Positions 46,023 to 58,151 of a DNA stretch of 64,000 bases are shown here, piece after piece. Within the stretch, counting starts at the first letter, position 1. Every line of letters begins with the position of its first letter. The notes under the pieces are model-generated. The model was not told the DNA's origin and ran no database searches. It was given only the letters and a program-made list of their open reading frames with translations. Where the stretch lies: contig CM043793.1 in the NCBI GenBank assembly GCA_023974075.1, forward strand, positions 8,054,788-8,118,787. Direction: 5' to 3'. Made by a program: the position numbers and the translations under genes. The stretch is from Chaenocephalus aceratus. Lineage: Eukaryota > Chordata > Actinopteri > Perciformes > Channichthyidae.

Positions 46023-46303
46023 CCGTAGTGATCCATCTTACCAATAGATGATAACAGCCAACTTACCCAACTAGAAGTAAGAACAGGGCCATTACATTTA
46101 AATTCCCTTAACTAACAGCATCCATTTCCACTGTTGATAACTTTTGTCTCCGATTTATGTTTTGATAAATCAAACCATAAAATGCTTGGGAAAGTAAAGG
46201 AAAGACTGTCGACATTGTTGAAAGAAACAATGTCTGTTGGTACGAGATGGGATGCAAAAAGCTGCCTTTGTTCATTCAACCATCTTTTGGCAGAAACCTA
46301 TGG

Positions 46304-46837
46304 TGGCCGACGGGGGCAAACACACTACAATGGCACAACACACTTCCATTAGGAGAAACGCGCTGCATATAATATATAAAAACATACATGTGCCAAAACA
46401 CATGAAAAAAAAACAAATGAAGAAACATCTTCACCAACTTGCTGAAAGTGTCACAAATAAAACGCAGCAAACACAAAACGGTGCAAATAGAAAATGCTGC
46501 AAGAAGACAACAACTATCCCTGTCACTGGAAGCAGACCTTAAATGTACATTTTATTGGCATACTTTAACAATGTGCTTGCATGATTACTTCCGATATTAT
46601 TGCAGATCTGCTGTAAGCGAGCTAGCTAACGTAGCTTACAAGTCATTTAAAATATACTGTCAAAACGTAAAATTATGAAACAGCCAACTCTGCCAACAGT
46701 GACAATGTTTTCTTTATTTTCATGTGTTTTTGCACATCTGTGTCTTTTTATTTGTGTTTTTCAAAGTGCAGCGCGTTCTTTCTAATGCAAGTGTTTTTGG
46801 CCGTTTAGGGCTGTAGTGTGTTTGCCCCTGTCGGCCA
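46304..46837 (+). mobile_element. MITE with TGGCCGACGGGGGCAAACAC terminus
   Basis: Left TGGCCGACGGGGGCAAACAC and right GTGTTTGCCCCTGTCGGCCA are inverted. A second copy lies at 53799-54397, right-end fragments at about 27580-27620 and 56880-56945, and an internal fragment at 63665-63840. Confidence 0.8.
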
Positions 46838-48000
46838 ACGTAGAACCTCTCACTACACGTGACTTTGTCCTTCTTGGCTAACCACAGGAGATTACGTGTC
46901 AGAAGAAATTCATGACATTACACATACGTTTTTTGAAGTTTCAAATATTCATTCTATTGGTTTAGTAAATTCTGCAACTTGATTTAAATTATTGATTTAT
47001 TGTTTTTGGACCAAAATTCGAATTAATTACAAAAACACACTATTGAAAATCCTTAGTACTTTTTTTGTATGGATAACTTGCACCATGTTCTTTACTTTAA
47101 TTGTTTTCGGCTACACATGAACTACACATGTAGGTTAAATAGCTTAAATTCCAATAGAAATGTCATATGCAATATTCAAGATGCTTGAAAACATACTTTT
47201 AACCCCTTTATTCTCACTTCCGGATTTCCACAAGAATGTAAAAAAGGTATTTGCACAGCAATATAACAATAATAATAATATAAAATTACTTTTATAGTGC
47301 AACGATGCAAGACATTTGACGAATTAGAACCAATCTTTTACAAAAGATACAAAAAATAAAAACTTATATTCAGAAGCCATTTACACAACACACCTTTCCA
47401 AAAAGTATGCCAAACATGAACAATATTTAAATTACACATATGCTGTATTTGCTATGTGATTAAGCACTGCGTCTCATTCTACCATTCAAATGTCCTCTGA
47501 TATTAGCTGAGATGCTCTTGAATTAAATGTACAGGTAGTGAACTACATTCAAGTGTGGTGATAGTACTTTTACTGAAGAAAAATATCTGAATACTTTATT
47601 CCAGATCAGGTCAGACTGAAGCAGATAGGACAGACAGGCAGACAGGAACAAGTGAAACAGGGATCTGCATCTCTGCCAACAAAGCCTTATCACCATTCTG
47701 ACTGAAAGCAGAGCAGGATCAAATTCCTCCTCTTGTGTAACATATAGTCCCGTCCAGTTTCAGCCTGCACTTCTCCATGTCCAACACAGACACACAGCTG
47801 GTAACACACTGAGTTCAAAGTCAAATGTTTTACTAGTCAGGACCATACGTTTTTATTATGGCACCAAACTAACCGAAAACGGATGTGGTCGCGGTCCTAA
47901 ATACAGTAAACACAGACTACATGCAAAGTTATTTAGAAACGTGTAGTCACTGATTTGCTATGATTAATAGTAGTTATTTAAAATATATAATATTATTTAT
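46838..48000. other. Intron stretch with no recognised feature
   Basis: AT-rich, no exon, no terminal repeats seen; short TAA/AAT-rich tract near 47265-47285. Confidence 0.4.
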
Positions 48001-48019
48001 GTTATTACTTTGTTCCCTC

Positions 48020-48190
48020 ACCTTCTCGCTCGCTCTCCACAACGGTCTGACCGAGAAAGAGCGTCCCGGACTTCACACATCTTCTCCCGCACAGAGAGAC
48101 ACGCTCTGCCGAACCATCTGACGGGCTGAACCACAGCGGCAGGCAGGCAGCTACTGCGCATGTCCGCCGCTGCCGCACATACTACTCTAG
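48020..48190 (-). promoter_or_regulatory. GC/CpG-rich candidate internal promoter of sh2d3c
   Basis: A CpG-rich island (clusters of CGCTCGCTC, GCGTCCCGG, CGCCGCTGCCGC) stands out from the AT-rich surroundings. It surrounds the candidate alternative first exon and ends at its GTGAGG donor. There is no TATA box at a convincing distance. The call as a promoter is inferred from composition plus the first-exon structure. Confidence 0.4.
48022..48080 (-). CDS. sh2d3c: Candidate alternative first coding exon of sh2d3c (short isoform)
   Basis: On the minus strand, an ATG at 48080 opens 19 codons plus 2 nt (MCEVRDALSRSDRCGERAR) ending in GCGAGAAG/GTGAGGG, a strong donor. The phase (2) is exactly what the next exon, 29580-29619, needs, and the joined frame continues into SPRDKTDSSGEYVK. 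The same frame is open upstream to an ATG at 48224, so the true start could lie further 5'. Mammalian SH2D3C is known to have a short isoform with a brief unique N terminus replacing the long N-terminal exon, which is the arrangement inferred here. No transcript evidence is available, so this is inference from sequence, splice site and phase. Confidence 0.5.
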
Positions 48191-48680
48191 CTTTAAAAAA
48201 ATCTTTCTTGGTGGTAAAAGCCATTGTTGTTGAATATTGAAAATGCAGTCTCTATTTTAAAACGTAGCTATAATTTGTGTTACTAGAATAGTTTAAAATG
48301 GTAAGCTAAGGTCACAGAAATGGTCCCCTTTGTTTAGTTGTAGGTCCTATTTCCAATCATAAACAAAGTGATATGCCAATGCTCAAATCTGATTAAATGT
48401 TCAACCAATATAAAAAAAACGTTTAAAATACATATAAAAGTGTATTTTATTTCATCCTGGTGCAGCAATCTGGTTTATTTGGACTTGTATCAACATACTG
48501 ATATATTATTCAGGTTTATATAATCTCACTGTAGTGGCAGATGACTTTGCAATGTTGCTTTAAATCTTATAAATTAAGTTTAAAAGCAGGTTGAAAAAAG
48601 TAAACCCCACAGTCTATATTTGGGATTGAGACCCTAAATGTTTCCGGAAAAAGTCAATATAAATAATTCAACTTTCTCAC

Positions 48681-49392
48681 CTGCACTTCACCTCCTGCGA
48701 GCCGTTCACAGTCTTCTTGGTTTCCTGTGTTCTTGACGTGACACCAAGCTGCGTCTCTGTTTGGTCGCCCACGTGGCTGCGAGCTGCTTCTGCTATCGGG
48801 TCCATCGGCACGTAAACATCCTGGTGCATAGCCGTTTTGGTGCCGTTTGTTGCCACGTTTAAAGGTTCTCTTACATCTCTACTAGTTTCGAAATGATCCC
48901 TGCTCCTTTGCTGTGACCCTTGGTTTTTAATGGGGTCCACTGAAGGATCATTGACGCAGCCATTAGGTACAAAGGTCAGAGGTGAAGCCCGGCTGGGAGT
49001 CGGGGTGGCTGGCAGCGGCCGGTCCATGCTGGTTAGACTGAGGCTGGACAGGGCACTGAGCAGAGGGGAGTCTCGAACATGGTCCCCCGCCTTCCACTGG
49101 CTCTGCCCTTCACTCACCCCCTCCTCCTTTTTCTTCTTCCCCTCCCTCAGCCCCTTCAAGCTCTTCTTCTGTTTCTGGGTGCGGGGCACAGTGCCCACAT
49201 GTGTGTGCATCTCGCTGGAGCGGGCGTAGCTGGGGCTGCGGAGGCAGTCGTCCATGTCATCCACTGATTGTGCCCTTGCTGCTGATTTGGCACCGCCGAG
49301 GCTCCCATCATGCTCTGGGCCTGCCTTGATGTTGGCCTTCTCTGACGGGCGGCGGATGGAGAGATTAGTGAGGCTCCCAAACCATTTGAAAC
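48681..49392 (-). CDS. sh2d3c: sh2d3c N-terminal coding exon (long isoform)
   Basis: A 712-nt exon, entered in phase 1 after TACTTTCCAG and left in phase 2 at TGCAG/GTGAGA. It encodes about 237 residues of low-complexity, Ser/Lys-rich adaptor sequence. It begins FKWFGSLTNLSIRR and continues with a DDMDDCLRSPSYARSSEMHTHVGT block that resembles the SH2D3C long-isoform N terminus (FGSL.NL, YARSSDMYSHMGT in the mammalian protein). A basic KKKKEEG stretch, a proline-rich DRPLPATPTPSR segment (possible SH3 ligand) and a DVYVPMDP tyrosine motif follow. The open frame carries on 5' of the acceptor, but the AG and phase place the exon start at 49392. The preceding coding exon was not identified in the remaining 14.6 kb. 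Confidence 0.8.
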
Positions 49393-52230
49393 CTGGAAAG
49401 TAGGGGGAGGTTAAGCTGCATTCACATGCTACGCGGCAAAACACCTCTTTGCTGAAATTGCCATTGTGACATTATATTTCATAATTTATGTATAGTTTAT
49501 AAGAAATAAGGTCTATTGACCGTGAACTCCAAAAATATACAACATTAGTTTTTTGATGGAATGACCATATACTATATGAATCCTAAGCAGTAAAAACCTT
49601 CCGGGAGAAAGTTGACAACACAAAGGTTAAAATAACTGCGATACATGCAACCAACTGCTCCACAGGTTTCAACAGTAATGTTGTGATACTGTAATCTACT
49701 GCATGAGGACATGGAGGAAATTATAAAGGTTATTTTAAAATATGAGATGTTGTATTCAGTCGCACAGGGACATTCAACCAGGAACGTTAACCTTAGATCT
49801 GAGCATTCTGACTTTCATTATTACACCCAGTGGTCCTGCAAATGAGTCACAGCACTATTGCCTTTGCGAGATGTGGTTGTACATTTTTAAAGACAATTAA
49901 AGAATAATGTTGGACTTTAGGTCACAAATGGGACCAGCAGCTGCAAACATTACATGTTTTTTTTCTTCTGTGAAACACACAAAAAATGTTTTCTTTCCCA
50001 CAGAGACACCAGAGGAATGTTGTTGTACCCTCATCTGCTGAAACTCTCATAGTTTCTATTATAATCGCTCCAGCTCTCAGCAGCATTTCATTATGTTTCT
50101 GCCCCGGGGACCTATTAGACTCTAACGGATATTTATTCCCTCAGCTATATATAGACTGAAGATTTTGTGGAGGCGAGAGAAGTGAGATGCTGTCTCTGCT
50201 CTGCTCTGTTGGTCAGAGATTTCAGGCCCCTTATCATGAACAATATGATGAAGCGCTAGCCAAAAGAAGCGCTAGTGCTACATAGTGATGTCACTATGTT
50301 GCAGCAGTAAGCAAAGGAGTCCAATGGAGGCCTTTCAGACAACGTGAGTGTGTGGGAGAGAACCCCTCTGAGATGTTAGCCTTTGCAGACTGCACAACAA
50401 GTGGCTTGAACCAGTGGCTAAATAATGTTTTAATTTGGACAAAGTAAGGCTAGCTGTTCCTTAGCTAGCTTTATGCTAAGCTAAGCTAATTGTCTGCTGG
50501 TTGCACACTAGCTTTACATATAATGGAAAAATATGAGAGTGGTATCCATATCTGATGTAACGACTCTGCCAGACAGCAAATTAGCATTACCAAAATGTTG
50601 AAGCGGACCAGATGTTTTATTCAACATTTGAATATAGGTTTGAAGTTTTAACAAATACAACTGACTTATCTTAAATAAAGTTAAAATCCATTTTGTTTTG
50701 GGGGTTATTTTTTTCCACTTTTGATGGAGAAGGCTCGTCGTGTCACTCTGCTTCTGGTCTTTGTGCTACGCTAGGCTAAATACATTCTAGATATGTCTCT
50801 GTACTGGACTCACAAAAGTGAAAATAATATCCAGAAAACTCTGAGAAGGACAGCACACTGTACAGCAGGATTTCTCCAAATCTTCCTCGTATGTGTTAAC
50901 TTACTTGGCAATAAACCTGTTTCTGATTCTTGATGTGTTTCTAAAATTAAAACACAGATACAACCAAACTGAATACAGTGTCAAGATAGAATCTGTTGCG
51001 TGGGAAACAACAAACCTTAAATGATCAGAAGCTGTTATCAAGGGACATTTTGTATCCCTTTATTACGAAAATGTAAAAGTGAAGACGTCAACATGGCCGA
51101 CACTTTTCTGTGTCTATTAATCTGGCGCAGTGGGGGCAGATGCCTCATGGGTGAAATTCAACTTCAACTAGTGAACAACTATAGAGTCTAACAGCAGAAG
51201 AAGAGAAGCACAGAGCTGTCCTTTCAGCAGACACTCGCTGTCTTTGCTTAAACTCTGCTCTCAGCTGGGACGCTGTCCATTCAAACTGCACAAAGACACA
51301 TCTATGCTTCATTTACAATGCACCAAAAAACTGTGTGTGAGTGGGACAAACAGCCAGCACACAAACACACTCATTCACAGTGAAACAAGTGTCAATAGAT
51401 CATTTTCTTTTAAAGGATTACATATATAAACTTGTATCAGCCTCCTGTGTCTAGAAGGTATTTTCCTGGGTGGAAAGTCACTAAGTAGACCAACTCAAGT
51501 ACTGTACATGAAACTGTTACTACTACTGTTTTGTACTTTTGCGTGATGTTACAGTCTTTATATGCAAAAGTATGATAGGGCCCCTTTAAGTTTACAAAAC
51601 TGACGGTTTAAGTTCAGCAAACAAATCTGCTCAGCTGGTTTTGGGAACACGTTGGCAGGAGGTGTTGCGTGATGTTGACAGCTCTGCAGGGCCGTGGCTA
51701 CCCTCCGGCAGCGGAAGCACACTGTCTGTCTGTCAGAGGAGAGCTGGCTCACACTCAGCAGGATCTATTCTTCAATAATATGACAGCTAGAGAATAGGGA
51801 GGAGGCGCAGTCTCCATCACTTTTCTACTTCTTTAGAACAAACTAAAAAGTACACTCTGTCACTCTTAACATCAGTATAGACTGATGTTAAGAGTGAACC
51901 ATTTTGAAATCCAACACAGATGCCAATGTTTTGGTGTTCATTTTTTGCATCTATTTCCCATTTGTGGCAGGGAAACAAATGCATGTGTATAAGTCTCGTA
52001 AACATGAGTTAACAAAAGCCTCCCATACAATTACATATTCAATAACCTTAGTATCTGCGACCTCAGTGCTCGATGGCACTTAATCACACCCAACCTTCAG
52101 AAGTTCCAATGCAACAGTGTTGCAGGGTTTGAATGCGTGTGTTGTGAGGGAGTATTACAAATACTCCATCACAACACATGCAAATGTCCTGCGTTCAAAG
52201 TTCAAACCCCTACTTAAGTAGGAAGAAAAT
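49393..52230. other. Intron or upstream region of sh2d3c
   Basis: No exon recognised. Bases 50215-50400 carry degraded family-1 MITE sequence (CACTATGTTGCAGC, GTGTGGGAGAGAACC). Near 50900-50935 GGCAATAAACCTGTTTCTG resembles a LINE 3' tail. A MITE right end ATAGGGCCCCTTTAA lies at 51576-51590. Confidence 0.4.
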
Positions 52231-53798
52231 GTATTGTACTTAAAGGTTCAGTTGGTAACTTTCTCTAAAATGCTGTTTTACGATATTTTCTGAAACTGTC
52301 CCTCTAAGATATCCTATAGTCTTTCAAACAGACTGTAGTGCATTTTGCAAGTGCCTCTAAAGGCATTTGCAAGATGAAATCAGGCCTGAAGGAAACCAAC
52401 CAATCACAGCTGAAGAGTCTCTAAAGCAATGTTAGACTGTCAGATTAGGCAGCGCAGACAAAATGACCTATATAGATAAACAGATCAGCCAAAACCAAGC
52501 TCCTCCTACAAGCTGGAGCAATCTCTCTCATTTGACTGCTAAATATTACACTCAAATATTTGGGGCAGAATTAGACAGTGCAGTAACAGTGTCCTAAATT
52601 CATATTTGACACTGCATAAGAGACTACTCAGCTCTGATTGGTTGTATTCCTTAGGAGCACTAAAAGGAGGCACGTGAACATGCTTTTTTCACAGATGATC
52701 TGTCTCGTGCCTTGCTCTTAGGCTAAAGTGCCAGTTTTGGCAAATATCAACTTCCTGTAGGAAATACATGTGTTCTGCAGTAAAATGTCCCCTCCAAGTT
52801 ATTTTACTCGTGTTAATGACACAACATTGTTAGAGCAGCATTTAACTGTTACTGCCGCTCAGGGTGGAGACAGCTTTATGTAAAGTGTCTTAGTTTATTG
52901 CAGTTGTTTACAACCTGGTTGGGCCCCTCCAAAGACTCACAGATACTCATAGAGAGGTTGTCGAAAGTTAACAAAAAAGGGAAGAAGGAAAAAATAAGTT
53001 TAAGCCATATACGGAGGGAACTGCTAACTACTCAAAGACATCTGAAATGTGAAAAGGAACCCAAAGGAAACGTGGTGTTTTGTCAAAAACGTTTGGAACC
53101 AATGGTTGAATCCTTCACAATGCGTTGTGCTTTATACACTTGTATAAGTAAATACAATGTAAATGTTGTTCCAGGTACAATATTTGGTTTCCATATTCCC
53201 CATACATTTCGTTAACTCAGTCTTATGTTAGATTTGGAATGAAAAGAGTTGTACTTTTAAATTAAAAATATTTTATTAAATAAAAAACTCACAAAAAGTT
53301 GTAATATTCCCTCTAAATTAAAGTCTACTTCCTGTTGTTTCGTCTAAAGAACTTAATTTACCCCCTAGCAATTGCACCATGGGTATATTATGAAGGTATT
53401 GTATTTTGTCCTTTTTGTGCAATAAGGACTTTGTTGAAAACATTTAAGGAAACAAACACAACACATCAGAAATATTACATGATGAACTAAAATATAACTT
53501 ACTCAGTTTCCGTTTGTTCATGGTTCAGATGTCAACTTCCTGGTGTATTTAGTGATATAAAACAGTTTGCTGCAGGGTGACAGGAGCCGCGTGCTCTTTA
53601 CCCTTCAGAGTGACTCCGCTTCCTGTTCTCTGAGCACAGTGGAAGAGTCGGGTGCATTTCATGTCAAGTTGATGCCATCAGGAGGCATGGCACTTTCTGA
53701 CTTCACAGCGGAAATGTGTCATTTGGGAGGAAGCCACAGTGGAGTTTTGACAGCTTTTTCATTTCCACTTAAAGGGCAGAAAAGGCCATTCTTTTAAG

Positions 53799-54397
53799 GT
53801 GGCCGACCCAAACAAACACACTTACACTTACATTAGGGTAAACGTGATGCACAACAAGATGTACATATGCAACACAAATGTGCCAACACACGTGCAAATG
53901 AAGAAACATCTCCACCAACTTGAAAACACAGGCATAGTATTTAGAAATAATTCACCAACTTGAAGAATCAAGCTCAGCGTTTACTGAAAGCGCTGGAGAA
54001 ACAAACTGTTGCAAGAAGCTCAAAACACAACAGAAACGGGTCAACTCAAAAGTGACGCACACAGCTGGGACCTTAAGCGCCTGTTGACCTTCGGGTATTA
54101 TACAGTTGTCCAACTGTGACTCTCGCAGAGTCTGTTTATTACTTGTAAGTGTTTTGTCAGTATATTTGAAATGGCTAGGTTCATCATTGATCGTCATGAG
54201 ATCACATTGTTAAAATAAAACTAACATTTTAGGTTAGCTTCCATTGACAGTTGGCCAACTTCCTAATCCCTGAACTTCAACAAGCGCTCAGTCCCAGCTG
54301 TGTGCATCACTGTCCCTGGTTCCGTTGTGTTTGGAGCAGCACGATGCTCCCAATGTAAGTCTTTTGGCCGTGGTAGCGCGTTTGCACCTGTCGGCCA
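53799..54397 (+). mobile_element. Second copy of the GGCCGAC MITE
   Basis: Left TGGCCGACCCAAACAAACAC and right GTTTGCACCTGTCGGCCA; shares ATGAAGAAACATC and CACCAACTTG blocks with 46304-46837. Confidence 0.7.
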
Positions 54398-54659
54398 CTG
54401 TAGAACTTTAAAACTCATTATAGGAAAACAACATTTTGCAATGAGCCATATTCTTTTTCTTCCAAATCTGACTCTTCAAATGAAACAATTGTCTCCTGAG
54501 TGTACAGTATACTGTCACTGAAAACCTACCTAAAAAGTTGTATTGACTTATTATAACAGTGATTGCATGATTCCTTCCGAAATGATTGCAGATCTGCCGT
54601 AAGCTAGCAAGCTAGCAAGCTAGCAACGCATTGTCTGTTTTTTGTGTGACTGTCTTCTT

Positions 54660-54740
54660 TAAGTGTGACTTTTGTAAAGTGTCTTTGTTTATATTGAAAA
54701 GTGCTATATAAATTAACTGCATTGTTATTATCATAGCTAA
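54660..54740 (+). repeat. LINE 3' tail
   Basis: GAAAAGTGCTATATAAATTA followed by a short ATT-rich tail, a common fish LINE 3' end form. Confidence 0.4.
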
Positions 54741-55979
54741 CATAGTAATTGAATTGGAAAGTTAAATATTCTAAAAATATTATAGTGTTTACATACAAAA
54801 AAGAAAAGAAAAGTTAGCTGAGTTTCTTCCCGTTACATGGAGGTAAAACATTCATAGTTTATTATTACATGTTAAGAAGCCCTCAGACACTTTTGCTTGC
54901 AGATGTTGTGATTTCCCTTTGGCGGGTCCGTGGGGTTTAAGAGGTTTTTAAATACAAAGTAGAACATTATTAGCATCAAAAGTTGAGAAAGTACTCATTA
55001 TGCAAAATGATACCTTTTTGGACTGATATATATATATATATATAGATATAGATATACATATTGTAGGGAAAATACTGAATGTGCTCTTCCAATATCAGAG
55101 TAGCACATAATAACAAAGGCCCTACGTAGCTGCGTACGTAACAGGATGTATGATTACCTAGAAGAGCATCAGGACTGTTTTAGGCATACGATAGCTACTG
55201 TATGTGATTAACATGATGATTCAGCCTCTATGGAGAGAGACATATGACTGTCATGTTTATTTCTTACGCAGGCCTTAGCTAATCTGAACTAAGCATTGAA
55301 TACTGCTTTGAACCGGCATTCCTCCATCTTGTGATGTGTAACTCCCTCTCTTGTATACCAGATTTAAAACAAAGATTTGGATCACTTGTTATTTACTGAA
55401 ATTGGATGATCCTGATATGTTTGACCACTAGGTGGCGGCAGAAGTCCATAATAAAGCAGGAAGTGATTCTGAGAAAATGTCATGGATGGAAACTCTCAAT
55501 ACGTTGTTATTAAGTAAGATTAGCATTTTGGTATTTCTACTTTTACATCAGTAAAGAATTTTTGCAAACATTTCTGTGTTTTCACGGAAAATGGTTAACT
55601 GTACATTTGATACAAAAACACTATGATTTTGGGAGATTTACTGAAGCCCCATATGAGCTATTTGAATGCACGTTTTTGTTGATGTTGTGCCCATCTTTTA
55701 CATTGGCATTACTTTAAAAACTGATAAACTGACTAGTGTGGCCATGAAGAGTGATTACTGTCGGTGTCATTAATACTGGGGACATGACCCAACCACTTTT
55801 TGAAATGGCTGATTGTGTTCCCAACACTTTTTAAAAGTATAATTTGTTAAAAATAAATTAAATAAATATGGATATAATAAATAAAATATAACACATTTTT
55901 AAAGAAACTCATTAGCATTTTCTAAGAATGTGAAAAATATGGTGGCTGAAAGTGGCAAACACATTTGTGAAGCTGACAA

Positions 55980-56350
55980 TTGAGCGGCCCAGACCAAGCA
56001 AGGAGGCAGAGGCAGAACGTCCAAAATACAACCCGGTGTGGGCATTTATTACGTCATAAACATGACACAGCATCAATCTGCTGCCCACGTGAACACAGTC
56101 ACCAGCCACCACCAGGATCTCACACACACACTCCCTCTCTAACAGCAAAACCCCAAAGCCTAAATGCCCAACCCAATCAACCCAACAGGACACAGGTGAG
56201 GGGGGAGGAGACAACACAGGGCACCAGGTGCACACAATCAACGACAGACATGGGGAAAGGGGAACACTTTTCAACAACAAAAAACGAAACAACCCATAAC
56301 GGAGGCCGAGATCTATGAGCCCAGAGATCACCTCCGTGACAGCATTACAA
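55980..56350. repeat. Probable dispersed repeat, type unknown
   Basis: Compositionally distinct C/A-rich block (CACCAGCCACCACCAGG, CACAGGTGAGGGGGGAGG, ATCACCTCCGTGACAGCATT). It resembles fish repeats I have seen before, but has no visible terminal repeat or domain. Confidence 0.3.
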
Positions 56351-57224
56351 CGGCCCAAAACAATTAAATAAACTGCAGTTTCAAAACGGGGGTTATAAAC
56401 TTGGCCAACTGTTACTGAACTAAGCTAAAAATGTGAAATACAAGTGCAACCATAAGACAGGATGGAGACATATGAAATGGGATACCCCAAGAAGCTATAG
56501 CTTGCGAACAGGTGCCAGACAATACATATTTACTTTATATATAGTCAATACATATGTGTTTGTTATTCAGAAACCCAAAAATAGCCCACGATAACCAAAC
56601 ATCTACAAAAATATTAGATTCAACAGTCTAATAATTTGTTTAAAATAGGTTATAGACAAACAGACACTTTTTATGGAAAATGTGTGGTACATATATATGC
56701 ATAACAAGTGTTATTTTAATAGCTTTTTAAAGGTATAGGCCTACGGAGATAAACACATTTGTATAGTGTCATCAATTTCATTCAACACTTCCTCTGCAGA
56801 CCACACCAAAGCTGGTAAATTAATGTTTGCGCTTTTTGTTTTCAAGTTGTTTTTATTTCTACACTGTTTTTGAAAGTGCAGCGCGTTCTCCTAATAGGTG
56901 TTTTGGGTCATTGTAGCTTGTCTGCACTGGTCGGCCACCGTAGGTATCCAATATTTCCTCTGCAAAACTTTTGTCTCAAAATTAAACAATAGATTTAAAC
57001 CTGTATCAACTCAATGTACAGATTTTTGTTCAAAAAAAGTGTGCAGCTTAGCAAATCAATCTTTATTTCCTATATTATTTTCAACTTTTACCAAAATAAA
57101 TATCAAATCAAAGACTAGTAATTGTCCTGGCAGTTAGAGTAAAAAGGTGTTTTTTTTGTATTCTTACACATCATTTGACAAAAATTTGAAAGGAATATCC
57201 CAAATTCAGACATAGTGTGTCCAT

Positions 57225-57579
57225 TAGGGGTGTAACGTTTCACAAACATTTCGAATCGGTACGTACCTCGGTTTTTAGGTCACGGTTCGGTTCGGTACGT
57301 TTTCGGTACAGCAGAAAAAATTATCACAAAACATAACATATTTTTTTTTAATTATTATTAAACTGTGAATAATGTATTCACTCAAATAAATACAAAATAT
57401 AATAAAATAAACATTAAGGTGCAGCATTTCGATGAACTGAAATAATCTGTATTTGAACTGAACTGTACTAGTACCTAAGCAGCCAGTTTGACATTAGGAC
57501 TTGCTTGTCATTGTATTTTCATGTTTTTTTAAAGAAAGATGAACTTGTCCACATTGCTTGCCGAAAGGGCAGACCCCTA
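57225..57579 (+). mobile_element. 355-bp hAT-type MITE with perfect 8-bp TSD
   Basis: Ends TAGGGGTGTAACG and ACCCCTA; exact duplication GTGTCCAT at 57217-57224 and 57580-57587. The subterminal CGGTACGTACCTCGG/TCGGTTCGGTACG repeats are characteristic of this MITE type. Confidence 0.85.
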
Positions 57580-58151
57580 GTGTCCATACAGCTGTTTTTA
57601 GTGGCACAGATACTGAATAAGAAAATGAAATAAACATTATGTGCCGCACGACGAATACGTCAGAGGACTTCACTGTTTCAGGATTAAAATCTGTTCAGGA
57701 GGGAAGTCACCGGAGACTCTCCTCGAAACTTGGACGTGTCCCTGAAAGTATTTTGTGTTTGCTGGAGGGGATTGCCTTCCTCTCTGAGCCATCTGCCGGT
57801 AAAGAAACATGACGTCTGCCACGATGTTGTCAAGGTCTCTTTTACCACAAATAAACATGAAGAATACCAGGGCATCTGGTTGACCAAATAATGTGTCCCT
57901 CTAACTGACGGCACCATCTGGCCCACTGAGCTGTAAACCTGCACATTTTTATGCTCACTTCGCTCATCTGAATAAACGCTAAATCACTGCACATTATGTG
58001 ACATAGCCACCAATGTATTAAGATAATACATCTGTTTATAGTATGAAGTTTGTTTGTATGAATGTCAACTCCCTGTAACTAATCAGTTCAGGAAAGGGGG
58101 TGGGGAACAAAGGGAGAGGACATTTTTTGTTTGAGAGGCTGGTGTTTGTAA

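Larger units (their letters stand above)
1189..49392 (-). other. sh2d3c: sh2d3c-like gene span (SH2 domain-containing protein 3C, NSP/SHEP1/CHAT family), partial
   Basis: Adaptor of the NSP family (BCAR3, SH2D3A, SH2D3C). Family knowledge: an SH2 domain binds phosphotyrosine (receptor kinases, Eph receptors), and a C-terminal Cdc25-like domain binds p130Cas/HEF1 and influences Rap1/R-Ras signalling in cell adhesion and migration. Seen here: ten serially spliced minus-strand exons plus one alternative first exon. All junctions have AG/GT and all phases fit, giving about 799 codons without the terminal exons. SH2D3C is favoured over BCAR3 and SH2D3A because the N-terminal exon carries FGSLTNL, YARSSEMHTHVGT and RTQKQKK, and the C-terminal part carries TMSIMLAVDVLGCTG and PLSNTSFPHVLPL. 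Which of the two teleost paralogues (a or b) cannot be told. The first coding exon lies right of 49392 and was not found. The last exon(s), after codon phase 1 at 1189, lie left of the window. Two exons contain a single-base frame break (see their entries). Confidence 0.88.

Noticed and set aside
48930..49229. Plus-strand frames of 99 and 62 aa over the sh2d3c N-terminal exon
   Set aside because: Shadows; the minus strand has splice sites and SH2D3C motifs.
52898..53215. 105-aa plus frame, Lys-rich
   Set aside because: No recognisable family and AT-rich surroundings; not supported as a gene.
57670..57944. 62- and 86-aa minus frames (as exons of sh2d3c or another gene)
   Set aside because: No similarity to the SH2D3C N terminus and no fitting splice sites.
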